The notes: generated from the letters alone by a model not told the origin. DNA of 64,000 nt from Serpula lacrymans var. lacrymans S7.9 (GCF_000218685.1 NW_006763297.1:1206249-1270248), one strand, 5' to 3'. Numbered from the stretch's first letter, positions 32,374 to 43,595 are shown. Numbers and translations: made by a program.

Positions 32374-35300
32374 GGACTTTCGTCCCGAAAGTAGGGGTCC
32401 ATCTTTCCGTTTTCCCAATTGAACAATTGTTTTCGGACTCTAGTCGTTGTGAAGTTTTCGAAGGGTTGGAAATGTAATTGAAATCGGATCCGTTGAGGTG
32501 CACTAGGATTGTTATCGTGGAATGTTTTTACTTTGTCGGGTGAGTTGTTTAGGTGTTGTTCGGGTTCCCACGTGCGTTCCTCTTTTGGATAGTTCTTCCA
32601 ATGTACTAAGTATTCCAATTTCCCTCGTTTTAGACGTGAGTCTAGAACTTCTTCGACTTCATATTCTTCTTGTCCGTCTACTATTACCGGCGGTATCGGT
32701 TTGGGTTTCTGTTGGGAAGGAAATTGTGGTTCTTTGTATGGCGTGAGTTTTGTCTCGTTAAAGACCGGATGAATGGGTCACCATGTCGGTGGTAATGCTA
32801 GTTTATAGGCTGATTCGCCTATCTTTTCCAGTATCTCGAACGGGCCGTGTCTCTTATCGTCCAGTTTCTTAGCTGGTCGATCTGTTGAGATATTTGTTGC
32901 TTCTACATACACCTTATCTCCTACTCTATATTCCACTGCTTCTCTTTTTTTTTTATCGTACTGCCTCTTCATCTGTTCAGCTGCCTTTTGCAGCGATTCT
33001 TCTGCTTTCTTTCTCGTTTCTGTCATTCTTTTTACGAAATCTTCCGCATTTTCGTTCTTTACCCCCACTTTCACTACTTCCTGTGTTCTCGGATGATGTC
33101 CATGATTCAGGTAGAACGGGCTGTATCCCGTTGCAGAATGTTGTTTGTTATTGTAAGAGAATTCTGCTAGGGTAAGCCATTCTGCCCAGTCATCTTGTTT
33201 ATGGTTTACGAAGATTCTGAGATACTGTTCTATCTCTTGATTGATCCTCTCCGTCTGTCCATCCGTTTGTGGATGCCAAGCCGTTGATGGGTTCGCTTTT
33301 ATCTGGAGAAGCGTATGTAGATCTTTCATGAATTTTGAAACGAATTGCGGTCCCCGATCTGAGATGATCTTTTCGGGTATGCCGTGGTTTCTGAATACAT
33401 GATCTCTAAATAGCCGTGCCACTCCTTCTGATGTGATCTCCATCTGTGTGGGAATTACTTTGATCATTTTTGTAAACCAATCTACTATTACCATTATCAT
33501 GTTATATCCATTTGATTCTGGTAATGGTCCGATCAGATCTACCGATATGATCTGCCACGGTTTATCCGGGATCTCGTTTGGATGGAGCGGTGCCGCTTTC
33601 TTTTTATGGTCTGTCTTGGTTCTTTGGCAGACTTCGCATCCATCTACGTATCTCGTGATATCTCTGTCCATATAGGGCCACCAGTATTGTCGAGTGATTA
33701 GCTCTTTCGTCTTATATCTTCCTGGATGACCTGCAATGACTGAGTCGTGGTTTTGTCTGATAATCTCTTCCCTTAACGCGGCATCTTTCGGTACATAGAT
33801 CCTGCCTTTGAATACTATGCGACCGTCTTCGTCTAGCCAACCATCCTCTCTCCTCTCTATCTTTCCTTTCATCTTTTTTATCAGTTCATCTACATTTCCT
33901 TTTCTCTTTGTAATCCACTTTGAAATCTCTAATTCTTCCTCTTGACTATCTGCGATCTTTTGTCTTTGTTCTGGAGAGAGAGTCATTCTTACAAATAGTT
34001 TCTCATCCAGTAGTACAATGTCTTTGTTGTCATTTTCTCCTTTGTTATGATCTGATTGCCTTGAGAGAAGATCTGCCTTTATATGCTTCCTTCCTGGCAT
34101 ATGATATATCGTGAAATGATACTGGCTCAACTCTGTCATCCACCGCGCCTGTCTCCTGTTCAACTTCTTGGGTTCTTTGAAATATAGCAGATTTTGATGA
34201 TCTGTCCATATCTCAAATTCCTCTTCTGCGTCTATTAAGTAATGTCTCCATTCGTTAAGTGCCGTCATGATGGCAAGAAGTTCTTTGTCATAGATCTCGT
34301 AATTGCGTTCTGTGGGGTTTAACACTTTGGAGAGGTATGCAATTGGCTTCCAGTCATCCTTTTGTCTTTGTGATAAGACAGCACCCATAGCGAAGTCACT
34401 ACTGTCCGCTTCTACTTTGTATTGGCCATGTGGTACTGGGAGAGCTAATACTGGGGCTGAAGCTACACGTTGTTTTAATGTGTTAAATGCTTCTTGTTGT
34501 TCATTTCCCCAAATGAAGTCCTCTTTTCCCGTTAACTTGGTCAATGGTTTGGCTACTTCCCCGAAGCCCTCTATGAATCTTCGATAGAAATTTACAAATC
34601 CCAAGAATGCCTGTATATCTTTTTTATTTTTGCATTCTGGCCATTTGCTAATTCCTTCTACTTTTACCGGATCCATGCGGATTTTGTTCTCTGAGATGAT
34701 CAGTCCCAGGTATTCTACTTCTGTCTGTTCGAAGTCGCATTTCTCTGGTTTAAGATAGAGATGATTCTTTCTTAGGATTTCTAACACACGTCGCGTCGTT
34801 GCTCAGTGCGTTTCTATATCCTTTGTGAATATCATGATATCATCTAGATATATGATTACTAATCCTTCATCTATCAACTCTTTGAAAAGCGTGTTCATCA
34901 TCATTTGGAACGTGGCTGGGGAATTTGTCAGTCCGAAGAACATGACTAATGGTTCGAATAATCCCCGGTTTGTCCTAAATGCCGCTTTATGCTCGTCTCC
35001 TTCTCTCATTCGGATATTGTTATATCCCCATCTTACATCTAACTTTGTGAAGTATTTTGCTCCACTCAATTTGTCTACTAGTTCTCCGATCAACGGAAGT
35101 GGATATCTATTTTTGATAGTGATATCGTTTAGCTTCCTATAATCTTGAACTGGTCTCAACTTCCCGTCTTTCTTTTTAATGAAGAAGAATGGTGATGCGA
35201 ATGGGGACTTTGATGGTCTTATCCGTCCCGATTCTAGATTCTCTTTTAGGAACGCATCTAGTTCTTCTTGCTCTCCTCTTGCCAATGGATAGATCTTGCA

Positions 35301-36586
35301 ATCTAGGGAGTGATCTCCCGGTATCAGTTCGATTGCGTGATCCCATTGCCTTCTTTCAGGTAACGTGTCAAACTCCTTTTTATCAAATACGTCTTTGTAC
35401 TGATGAAGGTGTTTTGGCACTATCTTTTCGAATCCTCCTTCTTTTCGATCTTTGCCTGCGGCTTCTGCTAGCTTCTGTGCCATTGTGCCTTGGGCTCTGA
35501 TATGGTAATATTGATCGTCGATCGTGGCATCTTCGAAATTATGGAGATTCACCTGTATCATCCTCTCGTCTTCTCTTAGTTCCTCAAAGAATATTTCCGG
35601 ATCCTCCTCTGGATCAGAGATTCGGATTCTCGGTCTGCATTCTTCAGGACATCTTTCAAAGGTCAACTTTGATTCTTTCCAGTCTATTTTAGGATTATGT
35701 TTGTTCAACCACTCATGTCCTAGAAACATTTTTCCGTTACCTAAATTGGTTACGGCAAGATGTATCTTCTCGACGTGTCCGTCGATTTCCATGAGCAGTA
35801 TTACAAATTCATTGATGGCTCCGTTTTTATTAAGAGTTCCATCTGCATTATAGACTGGAATAGGTCTCGGTATCTTCCTTGTCTCATATCTTTTGTCTTT
35901 CACAAATTGGGAGTTGATGCAACTCCCCGTGCATCCACTGTCCAATAGTGCTTCGACTGTTTCTGATTGGAGAGTATCTAATGTAGTAAGCTTACATTTT
36001 ACGTTCATTTGATTGCCTTGGGTGCCCCTAATGTACTTTTTTGGGGAGGCAATTTCTATGATCGCTTGTATAGCTTCTACTTTTGGTAACCGGTTGATTT
36101 CTTTTATCGTTTCCCGGGTTACTTCTCTCGCTCTCTTTTTATGTGTCCAGGCACTCAGAATCCCAATGGATCTTTCTTCCTTTTGGTCTCTTAGCCTATC
36201 TACTACCCACTCTGGGGTCCAAACTTCTGTTCTAGGTTTTTTTAAAGGGGTTCCTGACCTTTCTTCTACAGTCTCTGCTGCGTTTTCCTCCGTAGAGTTC
36301 GCCGCATCGGGTGTAGGAATCTTAGGTTCTATTGTAAATGCTGCGCTTTTTAGTGATTCGCCCGCCGTCGAAACTGCGGATGTCTTATCACTCTGTGCCG
36401 CTTTTACTCTAGTTGCATCTTTTTCGTTTCAGATTTCTTTCTTTGTCTGAGTGGAAATAGTTTTATTGTCATCCGCGCTAAAGCTGCAGCTTAACAATTC
36501 TGAGTCATATGTATCTACAGTCAAAGGAAGAAATCGATTTGAAACGTCTTTAGGCTCAGTCGGTCGATGCGGTACCGCTGGCCTCT

Positions 36587-36596
36587 TTAAAAACCC
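36587..36596 (-). promoter_or_regulatory. Probable -1 ribosomal frameshift site at the gag-pol junction
   Basis: On the minus strand GGGTTTT (36596-36590) is directly followed by the gag stop TAA (36589-36587). The heptamer fits X XXY YYZ read in the gag frame, and pol lies exactly in the -1 frame and is open from here to the first TGA at 36431. Slippery heptamers of this form are the established signal for -1 frameshifting; I did not evaluate a downstream pseudoknot. Confidence 0.6.
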
Positions 36597-37705
36597 TCAA
36601 GGAGTTTTTCCCTTTCTTCTTTCGTCATCTTTTCTAGGAACTCTCGGACATTAAATTGTGGCTTCCTTTTTTGTGCGTCTTTGCACTCGAAGCTTCTATG
36701 TCCCTTTTCTCCGCATCGGTAGCATCGTCCCTCAGTGCGGAACTTTGCTTTGTCCACCTCCATTCTTTCTCCGCTACCGGTATAGGTATATCCGGTTCCG
36801 TCTTTCTTCTTTTCTCCTTCTTTCTTTTGTTCCGAATAGGGTTTCTTCCCAGTATCGGAAACTTTCTTCTCTTTTTCTCTCTCTCTCCAAATATAGTCTA
36901 TTCTAATAAGTTCCCTTTTCCACTCTTGGTAATCTCTGGGAATATGCCCGCCGTAGATCACCCTGTCTACTAGCGGCTTGTTCATGTTCCTTCTGAGTAG
37001 AGATACTAGGAACTCTTTGTTTATCCTATTTGTATATCCCACCCATCTTTTCTTTTCCTCAAACCTTTCAAAGAAGGCTTGGGCGGTTTCATTGCCCTGT
37101 CTCAGGGTCAATATTTCGTTCTTGGCAGTTTCTTTTTCAAAGCTGTCCTTGAACCTTTCTTCCATTTTGTCCGCGAAATACGGCCAACTTCCGTATGTGT
37201 TTGTAATATCGAGCCCCAGCTGTTGGGCATCGACTCGGTTCTCTAGCCAATCGGTCCGGAAGGCCGCGGCTTCTCCTTCTTTCATAAAAGATAGCACAAA
37301 GCTTATCTTTTTTCGGTCATCTTTGAAATATACGGCATCGTCTTCGAAATGTAGTAATAATGACTCTCTAAAGGCCCTATACTTTTTCTTATCTCCGGAG
37401 AAGTTCTCGGGTTTCTCCAGTGCCGTTCTACTTCTTTCCACCTTTTCTGGAGGTGGCGGTATCTGTTTCTTTAATTTTCTTTGCAAGACGCTCACTTCTT
37501 CGAGTGCCTCGTCTAGCTGCGATTGGTAATGCATTTGTGTTTGTCTTATTGCTTTTTCTACTTCTTGTTTTACGTATGCTTCCAATCGCGCTTCTTTTGG
37601 GGGGGGAGTGTCTATTCTGGGTAATGAATCCATCATTTCCCTGGTAAATGCGCTGTCCGTGCTGTTGGATGGCTCGGGCAGATCGCGATATTCTAGGTTT
37701 GACAT
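36587..37705 (-). CDS. Gypsy Gag, 372 aa
   Basis: Structural capsid/nucleocapsid protein of the gypsy element. Starts MSNLEYRDLPEP; the centre has the helical capsid-type segment around YGSWPYFADKMEERF and a basic region. Near the C-terminus is one CCHC zinc knuckle, CYRCGEKGHRSFEC. The frame is intact and ends TTTTAA within the slippery stretch at 36596-36587. An overlapping open frame in another register at 37428-37865 looks like a shadow. Confidence 0.88.
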   Translation of the reverse strand: MSNLEYRDLPEPSNSTDSAFTREMMDSLPRIDTPPPKEARLEAYVKQEVEKAIRQTQMHYQSQLDEALEEVSVLQRKLKKQIPPPPEKVERSRTALEKPENFSGDKKKYRAFRESLLLHFEDDAVYFKDDRKKISFVLSFMKEGEAAAFRTDWLENRVDAQQLGLDITNTYGSWPYFADKMEERFKDSFEKETAKNEILTLRQGNETAQAFFERFEEKKRWVGYTNRINKEFLVSLLRRNMNKPLVDRVIYGGHIPRDYQEWKRELIRIDYIWREREKEKKVSDTGKKPYSEQKKEGEKKKDGTGYTYTGSGERMEVDKAKFRTEGRCYRCGEKGHRSFECKDAQKRKPQFNVREFLEKMTKEEREKLLEGF

Positions 37706-38295
37706 TGAATGTGAGTTGGGGAGGAGGGGGAGTTTCGGATTTAATCAAAGGGGATGGAATTCTGATGGGTTCTATTTCTGGTAGGGGGAATTGCCCTTTG
37801 AATACGTAATCTTGAGAGTAAATGTGTTGCTCTCCGATCCAAATGTAAAAATCTCTACTAAGCATAGAAAGGAGTTCACCAGTGATAAGCTGGATTGATA
37901 CACCGCTTTCTAAGATCCTAGTAGTCTATCTGTTCTCTTTGAGTCAAAGTGGTCCTCTTCAGCCCACTACTGACTATGTATGTATGGTAACTATTTTTGT
38001 ATTTTACAAATTTTATGTAAAAGGTATAGTGATAAATTGGGGTCCGAACGGTTGTCCCAATGTGACCAGCTTATTAAGCTTTCAGTCCTTCTCCCGACTG
38101 GCGGACGCAAATGTGCGGCCTGGTCAGAGGAAATCGAAAATGAAACTACGTAAAACCGAGAAAATCTCAATGGTTCCACACCAAAGAGATTATAGTGATA
38201 TAAGATGTATTTACAGGGGGATGGTTACGAACGAGTCTTGGGATGAGGAGGGGGAGACGTTGGCAGGGAAAAATGATAAAATGGTGTTGGGGCGA
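37706..38295 (-). other. Gypsy 5' untranslated leader, distal part
   Basis: Lies between the gag start and the inner E2 insertion. No plus-strand gene is visible. The other part of the leader is 40119-40275, beyond the inner E2. Confidence 0.6.
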
Positions 38296-40118
38296 TGTCA
38301 TGCACCAAAGTTGATTGGTAGCATGGACAGGTGTCAATAACGAAGTGAATATTCAAAAAGACTCGCCTTTGCGCCACACAGGCACAGTGCCACGTGGAAT
38401 AGTAATTAATATTGCCCTTTTTGAACTTGTGGCTGATCAGCACCACCTCTATTAGGCAATCCAGTCACGCTCACCTTTGCTTTTCCATCCGGTACTTTCC
38501 GTGTTTCGGCATTTCGGCAAATTTTCGCGTCGCCACTGGCTACACATTGCATTGCGCCCTCGCTTTTGTCGTTTCCCTTACTCCCCTTCCTTTGCCTAGC
38601 CCCACCATGGGCCCCTTCCTCTCCTTTTTATTCTCACCTGACGGTCGTTTCTGGGTCCCCATTCTAATCCACTTGTTTGTCACCTCCACCCTCCTCCTCC
38701 TCATCTTATTTGCACCCCCACCATTTCTGATGTCACCACTTCCTATCCGCTTCCGTCGCCGATCCGTTGACTACCACGTGCCACTGCTGATATCAGCAAA
38801 GCCCCGGCGGCCGGTCCAAATAGGGCAACAGGTCCATCTTCATGACATCGATCTGCCATCATATACTATCAAAACATCGGTCGCTCGTCTTGCCTGGTTG
38901 GAGCGTGGGTGGGTAGTTTTTGAGCTGGAGAAGGTTCATCCCCTTGCGTCGCCCATGTTCATCGCTGTCCCATTCACTTGGGTACACTTATCATTTGTCC
39001 ATCGTCTTCACTACAGCTACACCTACCACACGCTGCCTGGGACTCACTTGTTCCAAATTGGAACTACTCCTCTCCCTCCCTCGTTTGATCAGGTGGTCCA
39101 ACACAACCAGTCCATTGGTAAGGCCATGGAACTGTCGGATTTGGACTAGGTGGTGGACCGGTGGCTCCAGTTTCTTTTTTTTCAGCAGAACATTCATTTA
39201 CAGTGCGATTATTTTTGATTTTTGAATCATTTTTATGGACACATATTTTTTTAGAATGCCTGACTGACAATAAAGGAACTGTGTTGATACTGATAGTGTT
39301 TTGCCTTGCCCTTTTTTTACTGCATCTTCCCATGACATCATGATCTTCCTGCTCTCTTTTTGCTATTGGACTTTACTTTATGGCTGTACAAACCTGTGAC
39401 ATTACTCACAGCATTTATTGTTCTATCCCTTTTTTTTCTTTTTTTGACCATCTTATCCTGTACTACCTACGCAGGATTTGTCAGCGTACATTCCTTCCTT
39501 CATATTCTTTCTCATTCTTTTTGCACAGCTATACTGTGCATAGCCTACTTCTCTTTTACTATATAAACCCCTGTATTTTACCTTGTAAAAAAAGAACAAG
39601 AACTCGATTCCAGACTTCTTCTCTAATCTTAAGTCCACTTCTTACTGCTACTTGTGATCCAGTGTGGTCACAACACTTCCCACTTCTACCACTATTAACT
39701 GCTGTCATTGTCACTCGTCACTTTTGAAAGTGATTGTCATCCCCTTCGATTAGAGTCCTTCTGAGCACTACAGTTTGTGCGTCAGGAGCCTGCTATCACT
39801 GGGAACCTCGTCACCTCGTCATCCTCGTTGTTCTCAAACCTACCTTGTGCTACGATTAGCAAGGTAGTGCTCATCTATACTCGCCACAAACCCCCTATCT
39901 TTCTATAAATTCAACTATCCCTCCTCCTCAAAACCCACACTCATACACCACTGGGTTTTACTTTGAAGGATTCTCATATATACCACCCCACGAACAACCA
40001 GAGCACCCACTGTTCTAGGAGGCAAAGCCCATAAACAAGTTCCGTGGAATCTGGGAGGATTGTGTGTTAGTTTGTTTTTTTGTGTGTGGTTTTCTAACAA
40101 CAGTTCTCATCATCGACA
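38296..40118 (+). mobile_element. Inner E2 element, 1.8 kb, LTR-like
   Basis: Bounded by TGTCATGC and ATCGACA, with GCGA duplicated on each side (38292-38295 and 40119-40122). It sits within the gypsy leader. The TG...CA ends, 4-bp duplication, a CTATATAAACCCCTG box near 39560 and an A-rich stretch just after suggest that it is a long solo LTR with U3 of about 1.26 kb. It contains an open frame at 38412-39149. No gag or pol sequence belonging to E2 is in the window. Confidence 0.75.
38412..39149 (+). CDS. ORF inside inner E2, 245 aa, predicted membrane segment
   Basis: Unspliced frame starting MPFLNLWLISTTSIRQ, or from a downstream ATG at MGPFLSFLFSPDGRF. A hydrophobic stretch (ILIHLFVTSTLLLLILFAPPP) could span a membrane. 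Downstream are RFRRRSVDYHVPLLISAKP and VQIGQQVHLHDIDLP. No known domain is recognised. In the outer E2 copy the same frame is interrupted by a deletion of about 280 bp after LHDIDLPS. That a repeat keeps a 245-codon frame open may mean selection or simply youth. Confidence 0.4.
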   Translation: MPFLNLWLISTTSIRQSSHAHLCFSIRYFPCFGISANFRVATGYTLHCALAFVVSLTPLPLPSPTMGPFLSFLFSPDGRFWVPILIHLFVTSTLLLLILFAPPPFLMSPLPIRFRRRSVDYHVPLLISAKPRRPVQIGQQVHLHDIDLPSYTIKTSVARLAWLERGWVVFELEKVHPLASPMFIAVPFTWVHLSFVHRLHYSYTYHTLPGTHLFQIGTTPLPPSFDQVVQHNQSIGKAMELSDLD

Positions 40119-40275
40119 GCGAGTGGGTAGGTGATGAAGTGGGAGGGTAGTGGTGGTTTGGTTTGAGCGTTTAAGTAGGTGTAGGATGAGGAAGATGATG
40201 ATGACGGTGACGATGATGGTGGTTAGGATTGTTGCTGTTATATTCATAAACGGTACTTGTGGCAGTTGTTGATTG
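40119..40275 (-). other. Gypsy leader adjacent to 5' LTR
   Basis: Minus-strand sequence after the 5' LTR reads CAATCAACAACTGCCACAAG. I see no TGG-starting primer site complementary to a tRNA 3' end, so priming may be unusual (self-priming is known in the Tf1/sushi branch). Confidence 0.5.
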
Positions 40276-40628
40276 TGTAAAACCCTTATCCCCTATACCG
40301 AGTTAACGGAGGGATGAAGGCCCAAATCAAACAAGTAGCGTTACAAATAGCGATTGAGAATTAATCAACAGCTGAGGAAAGTATGTACATGATGGTCTAC
40401 TATATATATGTTTCTGAAGGTCAGCCATGAGGCGCTGACTGATGTTCTTTGTAATGGTTCTAGACTCTTGTCACGTGATGGTCACGTGATCTGATATAAC
40501 TACGTATTTATGTTATCCGCGCTAAAGCAGCAGCTTAACATATCTTATCTGTCATGTGATCAGATATCAAAGAAAAAGAAAAAAGGAAATTAGCGCTCAG
40601 ATTAGCGCTTCTGGTTCAAGTCATGACA
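40276..40628 (-). repeat. Gypsy 5' LTR (353 bp)
   Basis: Matches 32007-32359 except three substitutions by eye. Right flank GCAAT is the target duplication. Confidence 0.92.
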
Positions 40629-41970
40629 GCAATCAAGTCGTGCTCACCTTTACTTTCCATTCGGCACCTCCTGTGTTTTGGCATTTTGGCAATTTTTTGC
40701 ATTGCCACTGGCTACACATTGCTCCCTCGCTTTTATCATTTTCCCCTACCCTTTTTCCTTTACTTAGCCCAACCATGGGCCCTTTACTCTCTTTTTTATT
40801 CTCACCAGACAGTTGTTTCTGGCTGCCTATTCTAGTCCATTGCTTCATCACCTCCACCCTCCTTTTACTGGTCTTCCTTGCTCCTCCACCATACCTGATG
40901 TCACCACTCTCTATCCGCTTCCGTCACCAATTTGTTGACTACCACATGCCACTTTTAATATCAGCAAAGCCCCGGCTGCCGGTCCAAATAGGGCAACAGG
41001 TCCATCTTCATGACATTGATCTGCCATCTTCTAGGTGGTGGACCAGTGGCTCCAGTTCCTTTTTTTTCAGCAGAACATTCATTTGCAGTGTGATTAATTT
41101 TGATTTTTGAATCATTTTATGGACGCATATTTTTTTAGAATGCCTGACTAATAGTAAAGGAACTATGTTGATACTGATATTGTTTTGCCTTGTCTTTTTT
41201 TTACTGCATCTTCCCATGACATCATGATTTTCTTGCTCTCTTTCTGCTATTGGACTTTATTTTATGGCTGTATAAACCTGTGACATTATTTACACAGCAT
41301 TTGTTGTTCTATCTCTTTCTTTTCCTTATTCTGATAACCTTATCCTGTACTACCTATGCAGGATTTGTCAGCGTACATTCCTTCCTTCATGTTCTTTCTC
41401 ATTCTTTTTGCACAGCTATATTGTGCATAGCCTACCTTTCTTTTACTATATAAACCCCTGTATTTTACCTTGTAAAAAAAATCCAATCCAGACTTCTTCT
41501 CTAATCTCAAGCTTATTACTCATGCTACTTGTGATCCAGTGTGGTCACAACACTTCCCACTGCTACCACTGTTAACTGCTGTCATCATCACTCATCACTT
41601 TTGAAGTTATTGTTATCCCTTTCAATTAGAGTCCTTCTGAGCACTACAGTCTGTGCGTCAGGAGCCTGCTATTACTGGGAACCTTGTTGTTTTCAAACCT
41701 ACCTTGTGCTATGATTAGCAAGGTAGTGCTCATCCATACTTGTCATAAAGCCCCTATCTTCTATAATTCAACTATCCCTTCTCCTCGAAACCCACACCCA
41801 TACATTTTTGGGTTTTGATTTGAAGGATCGTTATACATACCACCACAAACAACCAGAGCACTCACTGTTCTAGGAGGCAAAGCCCATAAACAAGTTCCGT
41901 GGAATCTGGGAGGATTGTGTATTAATTTATTTTGTGTGTGGTTTTCTAACAACAGTTCTCATCATCAACA
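40629..41970 (+). mobile_element. Outer E2 element, right part
   Basis: Continues the E2 copy broken at 32006, aligning with 38451-40118 of the inner copy. It ends ATCATCAACA followed by CCAT, the duplicate of 31496-31499. Shares TATA-like CTATATAAACCCCTG near 41450 with the inner copy. Lacks about 280 bases of the E2 ORF. It shows more differences to the inner copy than the gypsy LTRs show to each other, as expected for an older insertion. Confidence 0.8.
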
Positions 41971-43321
41971 CCATGCCCCACCCCCACACGGTACTCTGGA
42001 CTCGTTCCAATACTCCTGCACTGGACTTCTAGAGCCACTGCCTTACCAGCTATATAGTACAACATGTACAAATAACCTGTAGTAGTATAAATACCCCAAT
42101 AGACCCAGGAGACTCCTCAGTGAGTCCTCCTGTTGTTTACCCACAACTAACTCGGTCCAATCTTAAAGGGTAATCACTCCCACTCACTTCACTATTTTTG
42201 TAAGACAGCCAGAACTATGGTTTTTCATAACATATAACAAATAAACTACTTATAAACTTTTGTTTTATTCAGGTAGTTAACATGATAATGAGCTTATGAT
42301 ACACTCCTCTTACATATAATTTCTCTTTGCTAGATAATTGTCTACATGAATTCATACCTACATTATAAATTACTCCTTACAATATCCATTGCCTCTGATA
42401 GCATGTAAGTCATAGCTCCTATACTCCATTCCTGCAGTTTAATTATCATCCAGTTCCCTACTTTTTCTTTTTATTACCCAGTCTCTTTCTAAGTTATTCT
42501 AGCCCTTTTCCAAAGAGCCTTTTCTTCATCCTCTATTCTCTCCCTGTTCACTTCACTGTTATGTTAGGGACTAAGTCCCACAAAAGGGTTTAGTGCATAA
42601 GCTGACCCAACTCCTATTCCACTACTCCTTACTCACCCTAGTCCCTCCATCCTCCAAAATCTAACGACTCCAAAGGTCATGGTTCTGACAAGGTCCATTA
42701 AACTGTGAGCTGTTGGACAAAGAAGCTAGTGGCATTAATGGTGACAGCAGCACCTCCCTCCATGAAGTTGACAAAGCAAAAATTGCTTACAATAATTCCA
42801 TGGTAAGGACAATTCATTAGTAGGCTATAAGTCTTGCAAAAAAGGCTGGCATAGAAATAACTTGTGTTAAAGAGGCTATTGCCTTGTGCCTGCATTCAAA
42901 GGTTGGCCATCAGATTATTCAAGACTTTATGTCAGATAAAACTCATATTATGAGCAGGTTTCAAGTCTAGCATGGAGGGTATATTATAGTGGTACTTTCC
43001 AAGCTGCATTTGAGAGTATTATTATTTTCAAGTGAGGGCCAGATACCCATCAAATAAGGTTGGACCAAAGGATGCCAACACATGGAATTCAGACATTATT
43101 TGCTTGTGCACTCATGTCCCTTTTCAGAATGAGATTATCATGTTTACCACTGATCTATCATATAGTTTGCAAGTTTATGCTCTCACTACAGAGAAATAGA
43201 AGCTAGCAGAAAACCTATTGTAGAGCCCATGTGGTAAGATATTTTGTTCTCTGCATGACATGTTCTGATATTCCAAGAGCTATCAGACTTTTTTTCACAA
43301 GTGGATATCCCTTTTGTGCTC
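41971..43321. other. No gene recognised between E2 and copia element
   Basis: AT-rich, no coding features. It contains a copy of generic promoter-like TATA stretches but nothing I can name. Probably old repeat DNA. Confidence 0.4.
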
Positions 43322-43595
43322 TGACAAACCCGGATAAACCCGGTCTCTGCCGAAGCAGCCATTGTTCTCCATGGAGCATAGCCACCACTCCATGGAGTAA
43401 CCATTGTTCTCCTAGGAGCACAATTGTACTCCTAGGAGTCATTATACTATAGCGAGTAGCACCTCCGACTATAAGTAGTAGGGGATTTAGTATAGAAATA
43501 CCTCAGTCGTTTCTATAGCCTCTTGGGCAGCGGCTGAGGTATGTTACATTACATTTATTAGAGATCACCTTAAACTAATATCCATTGTAGTTTCA
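43322..43595 (+). repeat. Copia 5' LTR
   Basis: TG...CA ends (TGACAAACCC to TAGTTTCA). Contains several near-palindromic CTCCTAGGAG and CTCCATGGAG words. The end position is set by comparison with 48281-48512 and could be about 20 bases further. Confidence 0.7.

Larger units (their letters stand above)
32328..36596 (-). pseudogene. Gypsy Pol polyprotein (PR-RT-RH-IN-chromodomain), three in-frame TGA
   Basis: One frame of about 1,420 codons, -1 relative to gag. In order: protease LLDSGCTGSCIN (near 35930), reverse transcriptase with YLDDI (near 34840), RNase H with EADSSDFAMGAVLS, a His-Cys integrase zinc region ending CEVCQRTKT, integrase core Asp (SVDLIGPLP), Asp (ISDRGPQF) and Glu (DGQTERINQEIEQ), a GKL-type tail (VGDKVYVEA) and a chromodomain (LEYLVHWKNYP, TWEPEQHL). 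The frame is broken only by TGA codons at 36431-36429, 34805-34803 and 32780-32778; there are no TAA or TAG codons and no frameshifts. All three could be C-to-T changes of CGA. Probably inactive, although very recently so. Confidence 0.9.
32007..40628 (-). mobile_element. Ty3/gypsy chromodomain retrotransposon, minus orientation
   Basis: Complete LTR retrotransposon with LTRs at 32007-32359 (3' LTR) and 40276-40628 (5' LTR), flanked by GCAAT direct repeats at 32002-32006 and 40629-40633. The internal part encodes Gag, then protease, reverse transcriptase, RNase H, integrase and a C-terminal chromodomain, the order of chromoviruses. It landed in an E2 element and was later hit by a second E2 copy (38296-40118) in its 5' leader. 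The LTRs differ at three positions by eye, so the insertion is recent. It is probably not autonomous because of in-frame stops in pol. Confidence 0.93.

Noticed and set aside
32885..33175. Plus-strand hydrophobic frames over gypsy pol
   Set aside because: Antisense shadows of the integrase C-terminal region.
36978..37529. 183-aa plus-strand frame over gypsy gag
   Set aside because: Exactly antisense to Gag; hydrophobic composition is a complement artefact of Lys/Glu-rich coding DNA.
40119..40275. Classic tRNA primer site for the gypsy element
   Set aside because: No TGG-starting complement to a tRNA 3' end beside the 5' LTR; left open.
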